From positions 1-64,000 of the forward strand of contig CAMDPK010000002.1 of NCBI GenBank assembly GCA_945904015.1: a stretch of DNA of 64,000 nucleotides, read 5' to 3'. This stretch comes from Candidatus Kuenenia stuttgartensis (GTDB lineage Bacteria > Planctomycetota > Planctomycetia > Planctomycetales > Planctomycetaceae). Both the position numbers and the translations under genes were made by a program. Positions 17,506-27,297 of this stretch are shown one piece after another. The notes below the pieces were generated by a model. It searched no databases. It was not told the DNA's origin and saw only the letters and a list, made by a program, of their open reading frames with translations. How positions within the stretch are numbered: the first letter of the stretch is position 1; every line of letters starts with the position of its first letter.

Positions 17506-18852
17506 ATGCCCACAAAACTTCTGCTCTTCTCGATCAGTCTCGCCACTCTGACCGGCTGCGGTTCCACAGCCGCGACCTCCGCGCCCGCCACCGAATCCGC
17601 TCACAGCGTCATGCGAGTCACTCCGATCAAGGCGGTTCGCAAGACACTGGTGCGGATCACCGAGCAGCCGGGCCAGATCGAGGCGTTCGAGGAAACGGCG
17701 ATTCACGCCAAGCTCGCGGGGTTCGTCAAGAAGGTGCATGTCGATATCGGCGACAAGGTCACGGGACCGTCGCGAGTTAGCACCGATCAGCCGGAGCAGC
17801 CCGGCCAAATCCTCGCCGAGTTGGAGATCCCGGAACTCGACGCCGAGTTGAAACAGAAGCAAGCGCTCGTCGCACAAGCAGCGGCCGAGGTCACACAGTC
17901 TGAAGCGGGCATCAAGGTCGCGAAGTCGGCCAAGACGTCGGCGGAGGCGCTGGTGGCGGAAGCTCGCGCATCTGTCGAACGGGCCGACGCGATGTACGAA
18001 CGTTGGAAATCGGAGTTCGAGCGAGTCCGCGAACTCGTCGCCAAGCAGGCGGTCACGCAAAAAGTCGCCGACGAAACCGAGCAGCAATTCAAAGCGGCCG
18101 ACGCCGCGCGGCGTGAGATTGCCGCCAAGATCAAATCGGTTCAAGCCAAGCTCAGCGAATCGTCCGCCAACATCGAAAAGGCGGACGCGGATCTCGTCGC
18201 CGCTCAATCGAAGCACAAGGTCGCTGAAGCGGACGAACAAAAGACACGCGCGCTGCTCAGCTACGCCACGCTCCGAGCGCCGTTCGACGGAATCATCACC
18301 GAGCGGCATCTCGACACAGGCCATCTCGTGCAGCCCAGCGGTGTTTCCGGCAAGCCGCTGTTTGTTGTCGTGCGAGCCGACACGGTGCGCATTTTTCTGG
18401 AAGTCCCCGAAGCGGACGCCGGTTTCATCGCGGCCAACAGTCCCGCGAAGATTAAAGTCCCATCATTGTCCGCCGAGTCGTTCGAGGGAAAAGTTGCCCG
18501 CACCGCGTGGACGTTGCAAACAAGTTCGCGAACGCTGCGAACCGAGATCGATGTCGAAAATCCCAGCGGCCGATTGCGTCCGGGGATGTACGCCACCGCC
18601 GAAATCGAAGTCGCTCGCCGAGTCGATGCGCTGTCGCTGCCGAAGTCGGCGGTCTTCAAGAAGGGGCCAGATTCCTTTTGCAAAAGCATCTCGTCCGAAA
18701 ACACGATCAAAGAGCTCCCGATCAAGACCGGCATCGTCGCGGGGACCGATGTCGAAATCGTCTCCGGCCTGACCGGCGAGGAATCGCTGATCGGAGCGAA
18801 TCTTGCCGCGTACAAAGAGGGCCAAGCGGTCGAAGTGATCGTGGCGAAGTGA
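17506..18852 (+). CDS. RND efflux periplasmic adaptor (membrane fusion protein), lipoprotein
   Basis: 448-residue HlyD/AcrA-type adaptor that bridges the RND pump and the TolC channel. Lipoprotein signal: LLLFSISLATLTGCGS with the lipobox Cys. A biotinyl-lipoyl half (FVKKVHVDIGDKV), a long coiled-coil hairpin of KQALVAQAAAEV and ADAARREIAAKI type repeats, the second lipoyl half (YATLRAPFDGIITERHLDTGHLV), then beta-barrel and membrane-proximal domains. The ATG at 17506 is the first start after repeat C2; the longer frame starting at 17212 runs through the pump gene and repeat and is not real. Second gene of the efflux operon. Confidence 0.92.
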   Translation: MPTKLLLFSISLATLTGCGSTAATSAPATESAHSVMRVTPIKAVRKTLVRITEQPGQIEAFEETAIHAKLAGFVKKVHVDIGDKVTGPSRVSTDQPEQPGQILAELEIPELDAELKQKQALVAQAAAEVTQSEAGIKVAKSAKTSAEALVAEARASVERADAMYERWKSEFERVRELVAKQAVTQKVADETEQQFKAADAARREIAAKIKSVQAKLSESSANIEKADADLVAAQSKHKVAEADEQKTRALLSYATLRAPFDGIITERHLDTGHLVQPSGVSGKPLFVVVRADTVRIFLEVPEADAGFIAANSPAKIKVPSLSAESFEGKVARTAWTLQTSSRTLRTEIDVENPSGRLRPGMYATAEIEVARRVDALSLPKSAVFKKGPDSFCKSISSENTIKELPIKTGIVAGTDVEIVSGLTGEESLIGANLAAYKEGQAVEVIVAK

Positions 18853-19080
18853 CCCGCTCCGCCGTCGCCGTCAAAGTCCACCGGCCCTCGCGAGTCTCTC
18901 TCGCTTTCGCGACTGACACGACTGTTGCCACACGAGCAATCGGAGCGTTCGGAATCCTGCACCCGGTCGCTCCCTCTTGCCGATCCCGAACTCGCGGCCT
19001 CGTGCTCGATTGGACGGCGGAACGGATTCCGCGCTCGGCATCGGCAAAAGCTGCCGCCGCGCCACCGAGGATCCTGATTC

Positions 19081-20706
19081 GTGATTGCCGAGCTGCGACA
19101 ACTTGGCTTCGCTGCTGTTTGCGGTCTGCTGGCGATCATCGCCGGCTGCGCGACATCATCGACCGTCAGCGTCCGCGAGATTCGGCCGCACTCGATCGCC
19201 GCGAAGCCAAAAACCAACAACGCAAAGCTCGCGCATCGTCCGCATCGCGAGTTCATCGACACGAAGTCCATTGCCTCTGACACACCCAACGTCATCGAGC
19301 CGACATCGTTCGTGGTGGAAGTCACCGTGCCTCCGCAGCCTGCGGAACCAGGTCACTCGTCGCCGATCACGCCGCAGCCAGCAGCACCGACCGGATATTC
19401 GATTGACCTCGCATCGGCGTTGCAGCTTGCGGCCGGGCAGAATCCGAACGTCGCGTTCGCACGCGAGCGGATCAACGAGGCGTATGCTCAGCACGCGCGA
19501 GCCGAAGCTTTGTGGCTGCCGTCAATCCGAGCCGGTGGCAACTGGAACAAGCACGAAGGTCGCATTCAGGATGTGAAGGGCGACGTGTTCAACACGAGCC
19601 GCGGTTCGTTCTTCGGTGGACTTGGAGCCAACACGGTTGGAGCCGGTTCGCCGACGGTGCCGGGCGTGTTCGCGTCGTTTCATCTGACCGATGCGATTCA
19701 CCAGCCGACGATCACCGGCCACTCCGCCGCATCGCGGCAGTATTCGGCGTCCGTGACCGAGCAAGACGTGATGCTGCAAACGGCGACCGCGTACCTGGAA
19801 CTGCTGCGAGCCAACCAAGAACTCGCGATCGCTCGCGACATCGAGCAACTTGCTCAAAAGCTGACGGACCTGACCAAGGCGTATTCCGACACCGGTCAAG
19901 GACTCGCCGCAGATCACGACCGCGCTCGTGCGGAGTGGGCCGTGAGACGGAACGAATCGGTGCGGGCTGAAGAAGGGGTGCAGGTCGCGAGTGCGCGACT
20001 CGCACAACTGCTGCACATCGACCCGTCGGTCGAATTGTTGCCGACCGAAACGACCGTTGCACCGCTGTCGCTGACGAACGGGAACGGTTCGCTGCAAGAA
20101 CTCGTCGCGACCAGCTTGTCGCACCGCGCCGAAATCTGCGAGCAACGTCAGCTTGTCGCCGAGGCTTGCGCACGCTTGAAACGCGAAAAGCACGCGCCGC
20201 TGCTGCCCAGCGTGCTGCTCGGCGTCAGTTACGGCGGATTCGGCGGTGGACTCGGTGACAACTTCCGTCGGCCGGGCGACCGGCTCGACGCCGACGCCAT
20301 CGCATTTTGGGAGGTCCGCAATCTCGGACTCGGTGAGAAAGCCGCTCGTGACGAAGCGAGTTCACGAGTCAACCAAGCGCGCTGGCGCGAGATCGCGACT
20401 CTCGACCGCATCGCTCGCGAAGTGGTCGAAGCACACGCGCAGGTCGCGGCTCGGCAACGGCAACTCGCAGTCGCCGAAGAGGGTGTTCAAGCCGCCGCGA
20501 GTTCGTTCGAGCGAAACTCGGAACGCATTCGCAACGCTCAAGGCTTGCCGTTGGAGACACTCCAATCGTTGCAGGCGCTGGCTCAAGCTCGACGTGAATA
20601 TCTCCGCACAATCAACGACTACAACGTCGCGCAGTTTCAACTGCAACGCGCGCTGGGCTGGTCCCAAGTAGGTCAGCCTTCCCAGGCTGACCCGATCAAG
20701 AATTGA
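19081..20706 (+). CDS. TolC-family outer membrane efflux lipoprotein
   Basis: 541-residue outer-membrane channel subunit of the tripartite pump. GTG start followed by a lipoprotein signal (GFAAVCGLLAIIAGCATS). After a proline-rich linker, two TolC repeats are visible, beginning IDLASALQLAAGQNPNVAFARERINEAYAQ and including long coiled-coil helices (NQELAIARDIEQLAQKLTDL; RQRQLAVAEEGVQAAASS). The last residues (SQVGQPSQADP) are encoded by the left arm of repeat D, so the C-terminus has been replaced or extended by it. It lies 228 bp after the adaptor gene with no gene in the gap. Confidence 0.9.
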   Translation: MIAELRQLGFAAVCGLLAIIAGCATSSTVSVREIRPHSIAAKPKTNNAKLAHRPHREFIDTKSIASDTPNVIEPTSFVVEVTVPPQPAEPGHSSPITPQPAAPTGYSIDLASALQLAAGQNPNVAFARERINEAYAQHARAEALWLPSIRAGGNWNKHEGRIQDVKGDVFNTSRGSFFGGLGANTVGAGSPTVPGVFASFHLTDAIHQPTITGHSAASRQYSASVTEQDVMLQTATAYLELLRANQELAIARDIEQLAQKLTDLTKAYSDTGQGLAADHDRARAEWAVRRNESVRAEEGVQVASARLAQLLHIDPSVELLPTETTVAPLSLTNGNGSLQELVATSLSHRAEICEQRQLVAEACARLKREKHAPLLPSVLLGVSYGGFGGGLGDNFRRPGDRLDADAIAFWEVRNLGLGEKAARDEASSRVNQARWREIATLDRIAREVVEAHAQVAARQRQLAVAEEGVQAAASSFERNSERIRNAQGLPLETLQSLQALAQARREYLRTINDYNVAQFQLQRALGWSQVGQPSQADPIKN

Positions 20707-20748
20707 CGTCGTTTGCCAATTCGCGTCAGGCTGGGAAGCCTGACCTAC
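20668..20748. repeat. Composite inverted repeat, family D, at a convergent junction
   Basis: Left arm 20668-20692 (GGTCAGCCT TCCC AGGCTGACC) and right arm 20724-20748 (GTCAGGCT GGGA AGCCTGAC) are each hairpins and are complementary to one another. The left arm encodes the TolC-type protein's C-terminus; the CTAC at the right end supplies the TAG stop (20745-20747) of the minus-strand kinase. Confidence 0.88.
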
Positions 20749-22640
20749 AGCCTGGGCAATCGCTTCGATGGAGCCTTCGGCTCGACCAGTTCTTCGACTT
20801 CAATGTCGGAAAACCACGCGGGACCGTCGTCGACCGACAGGCGGAACTCTGAAAGCTCGGGAGGGCCTGCCAGCGGCATTGTTCCCACCGATTGACCGTC
20901 CACTGACGCGAACCAATGCGTCGCGTCGCGGCGCAAGCGAACGAGTCGCGACTGATCGTCTGCGGACGAAGGCAACCGCACGGGCTTGGTCACCGGTTGC
21001 GAGGGTCCGCGATCAGCCGGTCGGTGCGTGAACCACGAGGATTGTCCTTCGAGCCGAATCGACGATCGAGGCGGATTGTCACCGTCTGCGGCCATCATGC
21101 CGAAGTGGATCTCAATCGCACTTGCTCGATGCAACCGCACGGCCAACGAGAGTTCGAAGTGCGACAACGGGTGGGGTGGCTGCTCGTCGGAGCGAAACAG
21201 CTTTCGTGCAATCACGCCGCTCGTACCGGCGAGGATCTTCGCGGTCTCCTCGTCGACTGCCGGAACCCATGTTCCACCGCGAGTCTTCCAGCCTTGAAGC
21301 GAGCGACCTCTGAAGAGTGGTTCGCTCCAACCGCTGGGAACCAGCCGCAGTTGAACCGGCGCTTCCCGTCGCGGACGAGTGAAGGCCCACACGGACAATC
21401 CGCTGATCGCGGCCACTCCAGCCAGACCAAGCCACGCGCGGCGCGTCCCTCGTGGCAGCGTATGAGGAGCAGGCACCGGCTGTGTGGCACCCAACGGGAC
21501 TGTGTCCTGACTCGGCGAGGCTGCGTGAATCTGCGGCAAGTCCGTGGTCGCGGTCAACGCCGCGAGCGGTAGTTCGGTCAACGTTGCGGAGTTCAACGAA
21601 TTCCAAACGCCTTCGATGCGGCCGAGCAACTCCGAATACGAAGCCACGCGATCTTCGGGACGTCGAGCCATCATGTCGGCAACGAGCGTGTCGGTCGCGT
21701 CGCTGATGTCCGCTCGAACGGAGCGCAATCGAGGTGCCTCCGCCGACATCTTCTGACTGAGAATCTGCATCATCGGCCGCCCGGAATACGGCGGCTGGCC
21801 CGCGAGCAAATGAAAGATCGTCGCTCCCAGCGAGTAAATGTCAGCTCGCGCATCGACCTGCTCGCCGGAGATCTGTTCAGGAGCAATGTAGTGCGGACTG
21901 CCGACCGCCGTGTTCGCCGACGTCAATCGCGTGCGAGCGTCAGCCTCCGCCGTCGCCAAAAACGCCAAACCAAAATCGGCGATCTTCACCAGCGGCATTC
22001 CGGGTGGCAGCGGGAATCCGGCAGGCGGCTCAACCAGCAACAGATTCGCGGGCTTGATGTCGCGATGCACAATTCCTTGCTCGGCCGCATGCGACAACCC
22101 CGATGCCGTTTGCCGCGCGAGTCCCCACGCCAGCGTTTCGGACGCGCTGCCGTGCTGTTCCGATTTCTGTTGCCGCTCGATCAGTGTTTCGAGATCTTCG
22201 CCATCGACCAACTCCATGACGAAAAACAGCCGGCCATCGTGTTTGCCAAAATCAATCGCGGCAATGATATTGGGATGCTTGAGCCGCGCGACCGCGCGTG
22301 CTTCCTGCTCAAAGCGCGAGGCCATCGACCGGTCGGTCATCTGATTGACGAGGATCGTCTTGATCGCGACGACGCGGTCCAGCGTTTTTTGTTTAGCTCG
22401 ATAAACGACACCCATCCCGCCATGCCCGAGGGCCGTGAGCAATTCATAGCCCGGCACGACGTCGGTCGGCCGCAACAGCGTCTGCAAGATGTCCATTTGC
22501 ACGGCCGACAGCAATCCGCGCCGCGCGATCAACGACTCCAGTGTTTCGCCGCTACGAGCCGCTTCGGCCATCAGTTGCTCGGCCAATTCCGTCGGCAGCA
22601 TCGACAGTTCTTTCGCGAGACTCAGAAAGTCGCGACTCAT
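20745..22640 (-). CDS. Membrane serine/threonine protein kinase with C-terminal DUF1080-like domain
   Basis: 631-residue Hanks-type kinase. After a helical N-terminus (1-60), the kinase domain has the glycine loop LGHGGMGVVY, Lys94 (VVAIKTIL), the catalytic HRDIKPAN with Asp194, and ADFGLA with Asp222, so it should be active. A proline-rich linker leads to one membrane helix (AWLGLAGVAAISGLSVWAF, about residue 405-425). The external part (EPLFRGRSLQGWKTRGGTW...) resembles DUF1080 / 3-keto-disaccharide hydrolase or LamG-like beta-sandwich folds that bind glycans, suggesting a sensor domain. The start codon overlaps the stop of the redoxin gene by 4 bp (ATGA). The stop codon is supplied by repeat D. 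Confidence 0.9.
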   Translation of the reverse strand: MSRDFLSLAKELSMLPTELAEQLMAEAARSGETLESLIARRGLLSAVQMDILQTLLRPTDVVPGYELLTALGHGGMGVVYRAKQKTLDRVVAIKTILVNQMTDRSMASRFEQEARAVARLKHPNIIAAIDFGKHDGRLFFVMELVDGEDLETLIERQQKSEQHGSASETLAWGLARQTASGLSHAAEQGIVHRDIKPANLLLVEPPAGFPLPPGMPLVKIADFGLAFLATAEADARTRLTSANTAVGSPHYIAPEQISGEQVDARADIYSLGATIFHLLAGQPPYSGRPMMQILSQKMSAEAPRLRSVRADISDATDTLVADMMARRPEDRVASYSELLGRIEGVWNSLNSATLTELPLAALTATTDLPQIHAASPSQDTVPLGATQPVPAPHTLPRGTRRAWLGLAGVAAISGLSVWAFTRPRREAPVQLRLVPSGWSEPLFRGRSLQGWKTRGGTWVPAVDEETAKILAGTSGVIARKLFRSDEQPPHPLSHFELSLAVRLHRASAIEIHFGMMAADGDNPPRSSIRLEGQSSWFTHRPADRGPSQPVTKPVRLPSSADDQSRLVRLRRDATHWFASVDGQSVGTMPLAGPPELSEFRLSVDDGPAWFSDIEVEELVEPKAPSKRLPRL

Positions 22641-23329
22641 GGATCATTCCCACCAGCGGTTCCGCTGTCGCCCGCCGCTTCCTGCTTGAGCATGTCCAAC
22701 TGTTCGAGCAGCGCCTTCACGGAGGGCCGATCCGCCAGCGATTCGCCGACGTAGGCGAACCGCGTCTGGCCTTGCCTGTCGAGGATGTACGTCGCCGGCT
22801 TCGACAAATCCTTCCGAATGCCGAGCTGATCGACCACTTTCAATTGGACATCCAGCACGATCGGAAACGGGATCTTTTCGATCGGCGTGTCGAGATTGTT
22901 CTTGACCGACACCACGAAGTCGCGATGCCGCCGCGAGTCCTCCGGCGTCTCGATCGGAAAGACGACGACGACCTCGGCATCCCGTTTCGCAAACTGCGAA
23001 TAGTTGGAAAGCAACCGCGACGTCTGCGTCGCACAATACAGACAGACCGAACCGGCGAACCCGCGAGTCACGACCAACACGACGCTTTTCTTGCCGAGAT
23101 ATTCCTTCAGCGAAGTTTCGTTGCCGTTGATGTCCGTGAAAATGAAATCACCGATGCTCTCATCACCAATCGTCTGACTCTGCACTTTGTCCTTGAACTG
23201 AATCAGCCGATGGTCCTCGCCGTACCGGCTGACGCTGGGGTCAAAGGGAACCGTTGCCGACTTGTCTCCGCAACCAGCCAACAACAGCATTGCCACGAAC
23301 AACAATGGAATCCGAATGCTCGCCTTCAC
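22637..23329 (-). CDS. Redoxin-domain (AhpC/TSA-like) lipoprotein
   Basis: 230-residue predicted periplasmic thioredoxin-fold protein. Lipoprotein signal RIPLLFVAMLLLAGCGD. The fold is recognisable from GNETSLKEYLGKKSVVLVVTRGFAGSVCLYCATQTSRLL, where CLYC is the likely redox motif, and from VVFPIETPEDSRRHRDF and YILDRQGQTRFAYVGES. GTG at 23329 was chosen because GGAGGTGA lies 6-7 nt upstream, a very strong site, and it leads straight into the signal; the longer frame from 23371 is unlikely. Third gene of the TlpA-DUF1501-redoxin-kinase operon and translationally coupled to the kinase. Confidence 0.82.
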   Translation of the reverse strand: MKASIRIPLLFVAMLLLAGCGDKSATVPFDPSVSRYGEDHRLIQFKDKVQSQTIGDESIGDFIFTDINGNETSLKEYLGKKSVVLVVTRGFAGSVCLYCATQTSRLLSNYSQFAKRDAEVVVVFPIETPEDSRRHRDFVVSVKNNLDTPIEKIPFPIVLDVQLKVVDQLGIRKDLSKPATYILDRQGQTRFAYVGESLADRPSVKALLEQLDMLKQEAAGDSGTAGGNDP

Positions 23330-23377
23330 CGCGTCACCTCCGAGCGGAGATCGTAGCAATCGCCGATTCAATGACCA

Positions 23378-24796
23378 TCAAGCCAACCGCGGCCAGAGCG
23401 ACTGCCCCGGCGACAGGCGATGCGGCTGACCGCTGGCATCCGCCACGAGTTTCTGCGGATCGACTCCAAGTGCGTCGAGCATCGTCGCTGTGAGGTCGCC
23501 GGGGGACACCGGATCGGCGATGACTTCGGCGGCGTGTCGGTCGGTCGCTCCGAACACCGAGCCGCCGCGAAGGCCGGCACCGGCCAGCAGAATCGTGTTC
23601 GCTCGCGGCCAATGATCGCGGCTGGCCCAGGGTTTTGAGATCCTCGGCGTGCGGCCGAAATCACCCATCCACACGACCAACGTTTCGTCGAGCAACCCTC
23701 GCTGCGCGAGATCCTCCAACAGCGCGGACAGCGTCTGATCCGCTCGCGGCGCGAGCGACTGACTGAGCAGCGGAAAATGATTGCGATGAGTGTCCCACGG
23801 ATTGTTCGCCGGTCGCGGCCCCCGTCCGTCGGCCCAGTCCTGATCCTCGTGGCCCCAATAGACCGTGACGAACTTCGCCCCAGCCTCGATCAACCGCCGA
23901 GCAAGCAACACCGATTGTCCATGCCGAAAACGGCCGTACTTTTCGTGAGTCGCCGCTGATTCCGTTTCGATGTCAAACGCCTGTTGCACGGCCGATGATT
24001 CGAGGATCGAAAATGCCTGTTGCTGATAATCATCGAGCCGCTCGGTCGCGACTTGCCGCCGGCGCTGCAAATCCGAATCGAAATCGCGGAGCAGCGCGGA
24101 TCGGCGTCGCAGTCGGTCGATGGAAACTTCATTCGCTCGACGAAGCTGCGGTTTCTGCACGACTCCGTTCGTCGACACTTCGACCAGGAACGGATCAAAC
24201 GACGGCCCCAAAATGCCACCGCTCTGGCCCGGCAGGACGCGAGCTTCCATCTTCATGATTTCCGGAAGCTGAATCGCCTTGGGCATCGCAGCCGGTGTTC
24301 GGTCGGCGCGCAACAACGCTCCGCTCATGTGCGGCAAGTCGGTCGGCTCGACCTTCAACCCGCCGGCCGAGCTGATGTGCTTGTAGCCGGTCAACATTTG
24401 ATAGACGGCCGGATCGTGCACCCCCTCGTCGTGCCGGACCGAACGGACTTGCACGAGCCGATGAGCTTGTTGAGCGACACGCGGCAACAGCTCACCGATG
24501 GTCAGCCCCGGCACGCTCGTCGCGATGGGTCGATACGGACCACGAATCTCGGCGGGAGCCTCTGGCTTCAGATCGAACAGGTCGATGTGGCTCGGCCCGC
24601 CGTCGAGATAGATCAGCAAGCACGCCTTCGCGCGAGCCGCCGTGGACTTCACCACCTCCGATTGGATTCCTCGGACCTCCGCCGACTGCAAAGTCTTCGC
24701 CAGCGATAATCCAGCGAGTCCGAGCGTGCCAGCCCGCACGACTCCGCGGCGAGTCCAACCGGACGAATTCAACAGCAAAAGGTCAGCGGCCCGCAT
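23378..24796 (-). CDS. DUF1501 domain-containing protein
   Basis: About 472 residues, sulfatase/alkaline-phosphatase-like fold family highly expanded in planctomycetes, usually exported and paired with DUF1549/DUF1553 proteins; the catalytic role is not established. Typical motifs: KACLLIYLDGGPSHIDLFDLKPEAPAEIRG near the start, TGYKHIS, and the C-terminal LDETLVVWMGDFGRTPRIS with RDHWPRANTILLAGAGLRGG. The N-terminus has TRRGVVRAGTLGLAGLSL, a Tat-like signal. ATG 24796 is used here; an upstream GTG at 24808 abuts the stop of the TlpA gene and is also possible. No DUF1549 partner lies beside this copy, unlike the copy at 27296. Confidence 0.88.
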   Translation of the reverse strand: MRAADLLLLNSSGWTRRGVVRAGTLGLAGLSLAKTLQSAEVRGIQSEVVKSTAARAKACLLIYLDGGPSHIDLFDLKPEAPAEIRGPYRPIATSVPGLTIGELLPRVAQQAHRLVQVRSVRHDEGVHDPAVYQMLTGYKHISSAGGLKVEPTDLPHMSGALLRADRTPAAMPKAIQLPEIMKMEARVLPGQSGGILGPSFDPFLVEVSTNGVVQKPQLRRANEVSIDRLRRRSALLRDFDSDLQRRRQVATERLDDYQQQAFSILESSAVQQAFDIETESAATHEKYGRFRHGQSVLLARRLIEAGAKFVTVYWGHEDQDWADGRGPRPANNPWDTHRNHFPLLSQSLAPRADQTLSALLEDLAQRGLLDETLVVWMGDFGRTPRISKPWASRDHWPRANTILLAGAGLRGGSVFGATDRHAAEVIADPVSPGDLTATMLDALGVDPQKLVADASGQPHRLSPGQSLWPRLA

Positions 24797-24808
24797 GATG
24801 GCTTCCAC

Positions 24809-25417
24809 TCACGACGGCTTGTCGTTCGATTTCGCTTCCGCCTTCCGCACCTCACGCTCCAGAACCGCACGAATATCACCGCCGTCGGGAGACGACCACG
24901 CCAAACGGCCATTCGCTCCGAAGACGTAAAGCATGGGGATGGAATCGGCCTCAAGCGCCTGAGTCGTCCGCACCGCTGCCCAGCCAGTTGACCAAGTGAC
25001 GCCAAACGTCTCGATCATTTTTCGGACTTCTTCCAGTTCTCCCTTCCCTTCCTCCGTCAGCCCAACAAACACCACACCGCGACTCGCAAAGGCTTCATGA
25101 AGCTTGACCAGTTGAGGCATGCTTTCACGGCACGGCCCGCACCAACTGGCCCAGACTTCGATCACCACGACTTTTCCCGCGAGAGCATCACGATCGGGCG
25201 GCGGACCATTGATCCAGCCCGCCGCCTCGATCGCAGGCAACCGGATCCCCGTAAGCGAGCTGCCGAAAAAAGGGATCATACTTCGCGGCGACGCCATCCA
25301 CGCCAAAGCCGCGACACCGATCGCCAAACTCAGCAACAACAAAAAGATTTGCTTCGAGTAACTGACCCTTCGAAATTGATTCGGGACATCTGAGTCCATC
25401 GCGGGATCTTGCGACAT
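24809..25417 (-). CDS. TlpA-like membrane-anchored thioredoxin-family protein
   Basis: 202-residue thiol-disulfide protein tethered by one N-terminal helix (QIFLLLLSLAIGVAALAW) with a periplasmic thioredoxin domain. Active site WASWCGPC with Cys93 and Cys96. Such proteins reduce disulfides, for example during cytochrome c maturation, which fits an organism with many CxxCH proteins. First gene of a four-gene minus-strand operon; its stop codon touches the next gene. Confidence 0.88.
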   Translation of the reverse strand: MSQDPAMDSDVPNQFRRVSYSKQIFLLLLSLAIGVAALAWMASPRSMIPFFGSSLTGIRLPAIEAAGWINGPPPDRDALAGKVVVIEVWASWCGPCRESMPQLVKLHEAFASRGVVFVGLTEEGKGELEEVRKMIETFGVTWSTGWAAVRTTQALEADSIPMLYVFGANGRLAWSSPDGGDIRAVLEREVRKAEAKSNDKPS

Positions 25418-25539
25418 GAAAACTCCTCGAAATCATGACGACACCAATCGGCCGACTTCACGTCACCGGAAACCGATTTCAACTCGCCCACGGTACAACT
25501 CGGCCATCAACCCTGCCAGATCATTGCCCCGCCAACGGC

Positions 25540-26613
25540 TCATTTTTCGATCTGAGCGACGACCAACGATCCCATTTCCGACGTGCTGACGCTCTTGCCT
25601 CCGGCAGCAATGTCGACAGTCCGATGACCCGCGTTGAGAACATTGTCCACCGCCACCTCGATCGCGCAAGCTTCCGATTCCAACGCCAGCGAGTGCCGCA
25701 GCAACATTGCCGCCGCCAGGATCGTCGCCAACGGATTCGCGACCCCCTTGCCGGCGATGTCCGGCGCGGAGCCGTGAATCGGCTCGTACAAGCCCGGCCC
25801 CGATGAACCCAACGACGCCGACGGCAACATGCCCATCGAACCGGGCAGCATGGCACCTTCGTCGGTCAAAATGTCGCCGAACAGATTCTCGGTCACAATG
25901 ACATCAAAGCTACGCGGCTTGCTGATGAGGTGCATCGCCATCGCATCGACCAGCAAGACCTCGTACTGCACGTCGGGGAACTCGTCCCGGACGATTCGCT
26001 GCGAGACCTCGCGCCACAACCGCGACACTTCGAGCACATTGGCCTTGTCAACTTGTGTCAGTTTTTTGCGGCGACCCTGAGCAGCTCGCGCGGCCATTCG
26101 CGTGATGCGTTCGATCTCAGCGGTATTGTAAATCATCGTGTTGAACGCCTCTTCGCCCGACGGATGCGGACGGCGTCCCGACTCGCCGAAATAAATGCCA
26201 CCGGTCAGCTCGCGGAAGAAAAGAATGTCGACTCCCTCGACGATCGCTCGCTTGAGCGGCGACGCATCGACCAGCACGTCGTAGGCCTTCACCGGCCGCA
26301 CGTTCGCGAACAGTTGCAGTTCCTTCCGAATTTTCAACAGCCCCGCTTCCGGCCGAGTCTTCGCACGCGGGTCGTCCCACTTCGGCCCCCCGACCGCGCC
26401 GAGCAGGATTGCTTGCGAACTCTTGCATGCGGCCGTCGTCGCGTCCGGCAGCGCGCTGCCCGTCGCGTCGATCGCGCAGCCGCCGATCAGGCACGTTTCA
26501 AACGTGAATTGATGCCCGAACTTGCGAGCCACCGCGTTGAGCGTCTTCTGCCCCTCGGCAACCACCTCAGGCCCGATGCCGTCACCGGGCAACAACACAA
26601 TTTTGGCATCCAT
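25540..26613 (-). CDS. leuB: 3-isopropylmalate dehydrogenase
   Basis: 357-residue NAD-dependent enzyme of leucine biosynthesis, oxidising and decarboxylating 3-isopropylmalate. Family landmarks: [14 protein letters not shown] at the N-terminus, ELTGGIYFG, and the region from [27 protein letters not shown] through [18 protein letters not shown]. Length is standard. ATG at 26613 chosen because it starts the Rossmann-like strand; the frame is open to 26652. Apparently monocistronic; no other leu genes in the window. Confidence 0.95.
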   Translation of the reverse strand: MDAKIVLLPGDGIGPEVVAEGQKTLNAVARKFGHQFTFETCLIGGCAIDATGSALPDATTAACKSSQAILLGAVGGPKWDDPRAKTRPEAGLLKIRKELQLFANVRPVKAYDVLVDASPLKRAIVEGVDILFFRELTGGIYFGESGRRPHPSGEEAFNTMIYNTAEIERITRMAARAAQGRRKKLTQVDKANVLEVSRLWREVSQRIVRDEFPDVQYEVLLVDAMAMHLISKPRSFDVIVTENLFGDILTDEGAMLPGSMGMLPSASLGSSGPGLYEPIHGSAPDIAGKGVANPLATILAAAMLLRHSLALESEACAIEVAVDNVLNAGHRTVDIAAGGKSVSTSEMGSLVVAQIEK

Positions 26614-26900
26614 CGTTCGCTCGACCTTTCGCAGAATTTCGTCGGAATCCAATCGGGCGAGGAATGTAACGGTCTCCGGCAGTCATCTCCACGATGCCGT
26701 TCCGCAGAACTGACACGACCCGCACGACGGTCGATTTCGCTGTTCCAGATGCGACCAATGCCAGCCGCACGTTGTCTCGGCGGATCGGCGAGTTTGACCG
26801 ATCAGAGTTGAAGCGAACCGCAATCCTCAGCCGATTCCCACAGAAATCTCAACGTCCTTGCGGCGTCGCGCCGCCGTCTCGACTCGCGAAAGAGCGACCC

Positions 26901-27161
26901 ATGCTTCGCACATTCTGCTTTGCCGTCGGCATCTTCATCGCCATGTGGGGTACGACCTTTCTGATGGTCGACCAAATGACCTTCGCCTGGAAAGTCGAAC
27001 CGACCATCGAACGCGATCCCTCGTTCCGTGGCTTCTACGTCACGCTCAACGAAAGCAAGCAGCGTGTTTTCAACCCGCCGCAATGGTTGGCCTTTTGCCT
27101 GATGTCCGTCGGCACGGTCACGATGCTGTATTCGATCGCACTGCCGAAGAAGGCGGGCTGA
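26901..27161 (+). CDS. Small two-helix membrane protein
   Basis: 86 residues with two hydrophobic helices (TFCFAVGIFIAMWGTTFLM and WLAFCLMSVGTVTMLYSIAL) separated by a polar loop containing KVEPTIERDPSFRGFY and NPPQWLAF. ATG 26901 gives a compact protein; the open frame continues upstream to 26694 but that part looks non-coding. No function is recognised. It diverges from leuB and converges on a DUF1501 gene, with repeat H in between. Confidence 0.6.
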   Translation: MLRTFCFAVGIFIAMWGTTFLMVDQMTFAWKVEPTIERDPSFRGFYVTLNESKQRVFNPPQWLAFCLMSVGTVTMLYSIALPKKAG

Positions 27162-27167
27162 GAGTTA

Positions 27168-27297
27168 AACGTAGCCGCCTCGTTCCACGAGGCGGAGCAA
27201 TAACGACAGACTTGCCATTAGCAGCCGACCCCATTTTTTCTCTTCTTCCAAGCTGTCATTCCATAGCTCCGCCTCGTGGAATGAGGCGGCTACGTTC
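27168..27297. repeat. Composite inverted repeat, family H, at a convergent junction
   Basis: 31-nt arms (27168-27198 and 27267-27297) with one mismatch around a 68-nt centre. Each arm is a hairpin: CCGCCTCGT TCC ACGAGGCGG on the left, CCGCCTCGT GGA ATGAGGCGG on the right. Reading out of the right end, the DUF1501 gene ends TGA-ACG-TAG in frame, the last codon being the repeat terminus. Confidence 0.88.

Noticed and set aside
18853-19080. Possible small gene between the efflux adaptor and TolC-type genes
   Set aside because: The gap of 228 bp has only out-of-frame continuations of neighbouring reading frames and no ribosome site followed by a plausible protein.
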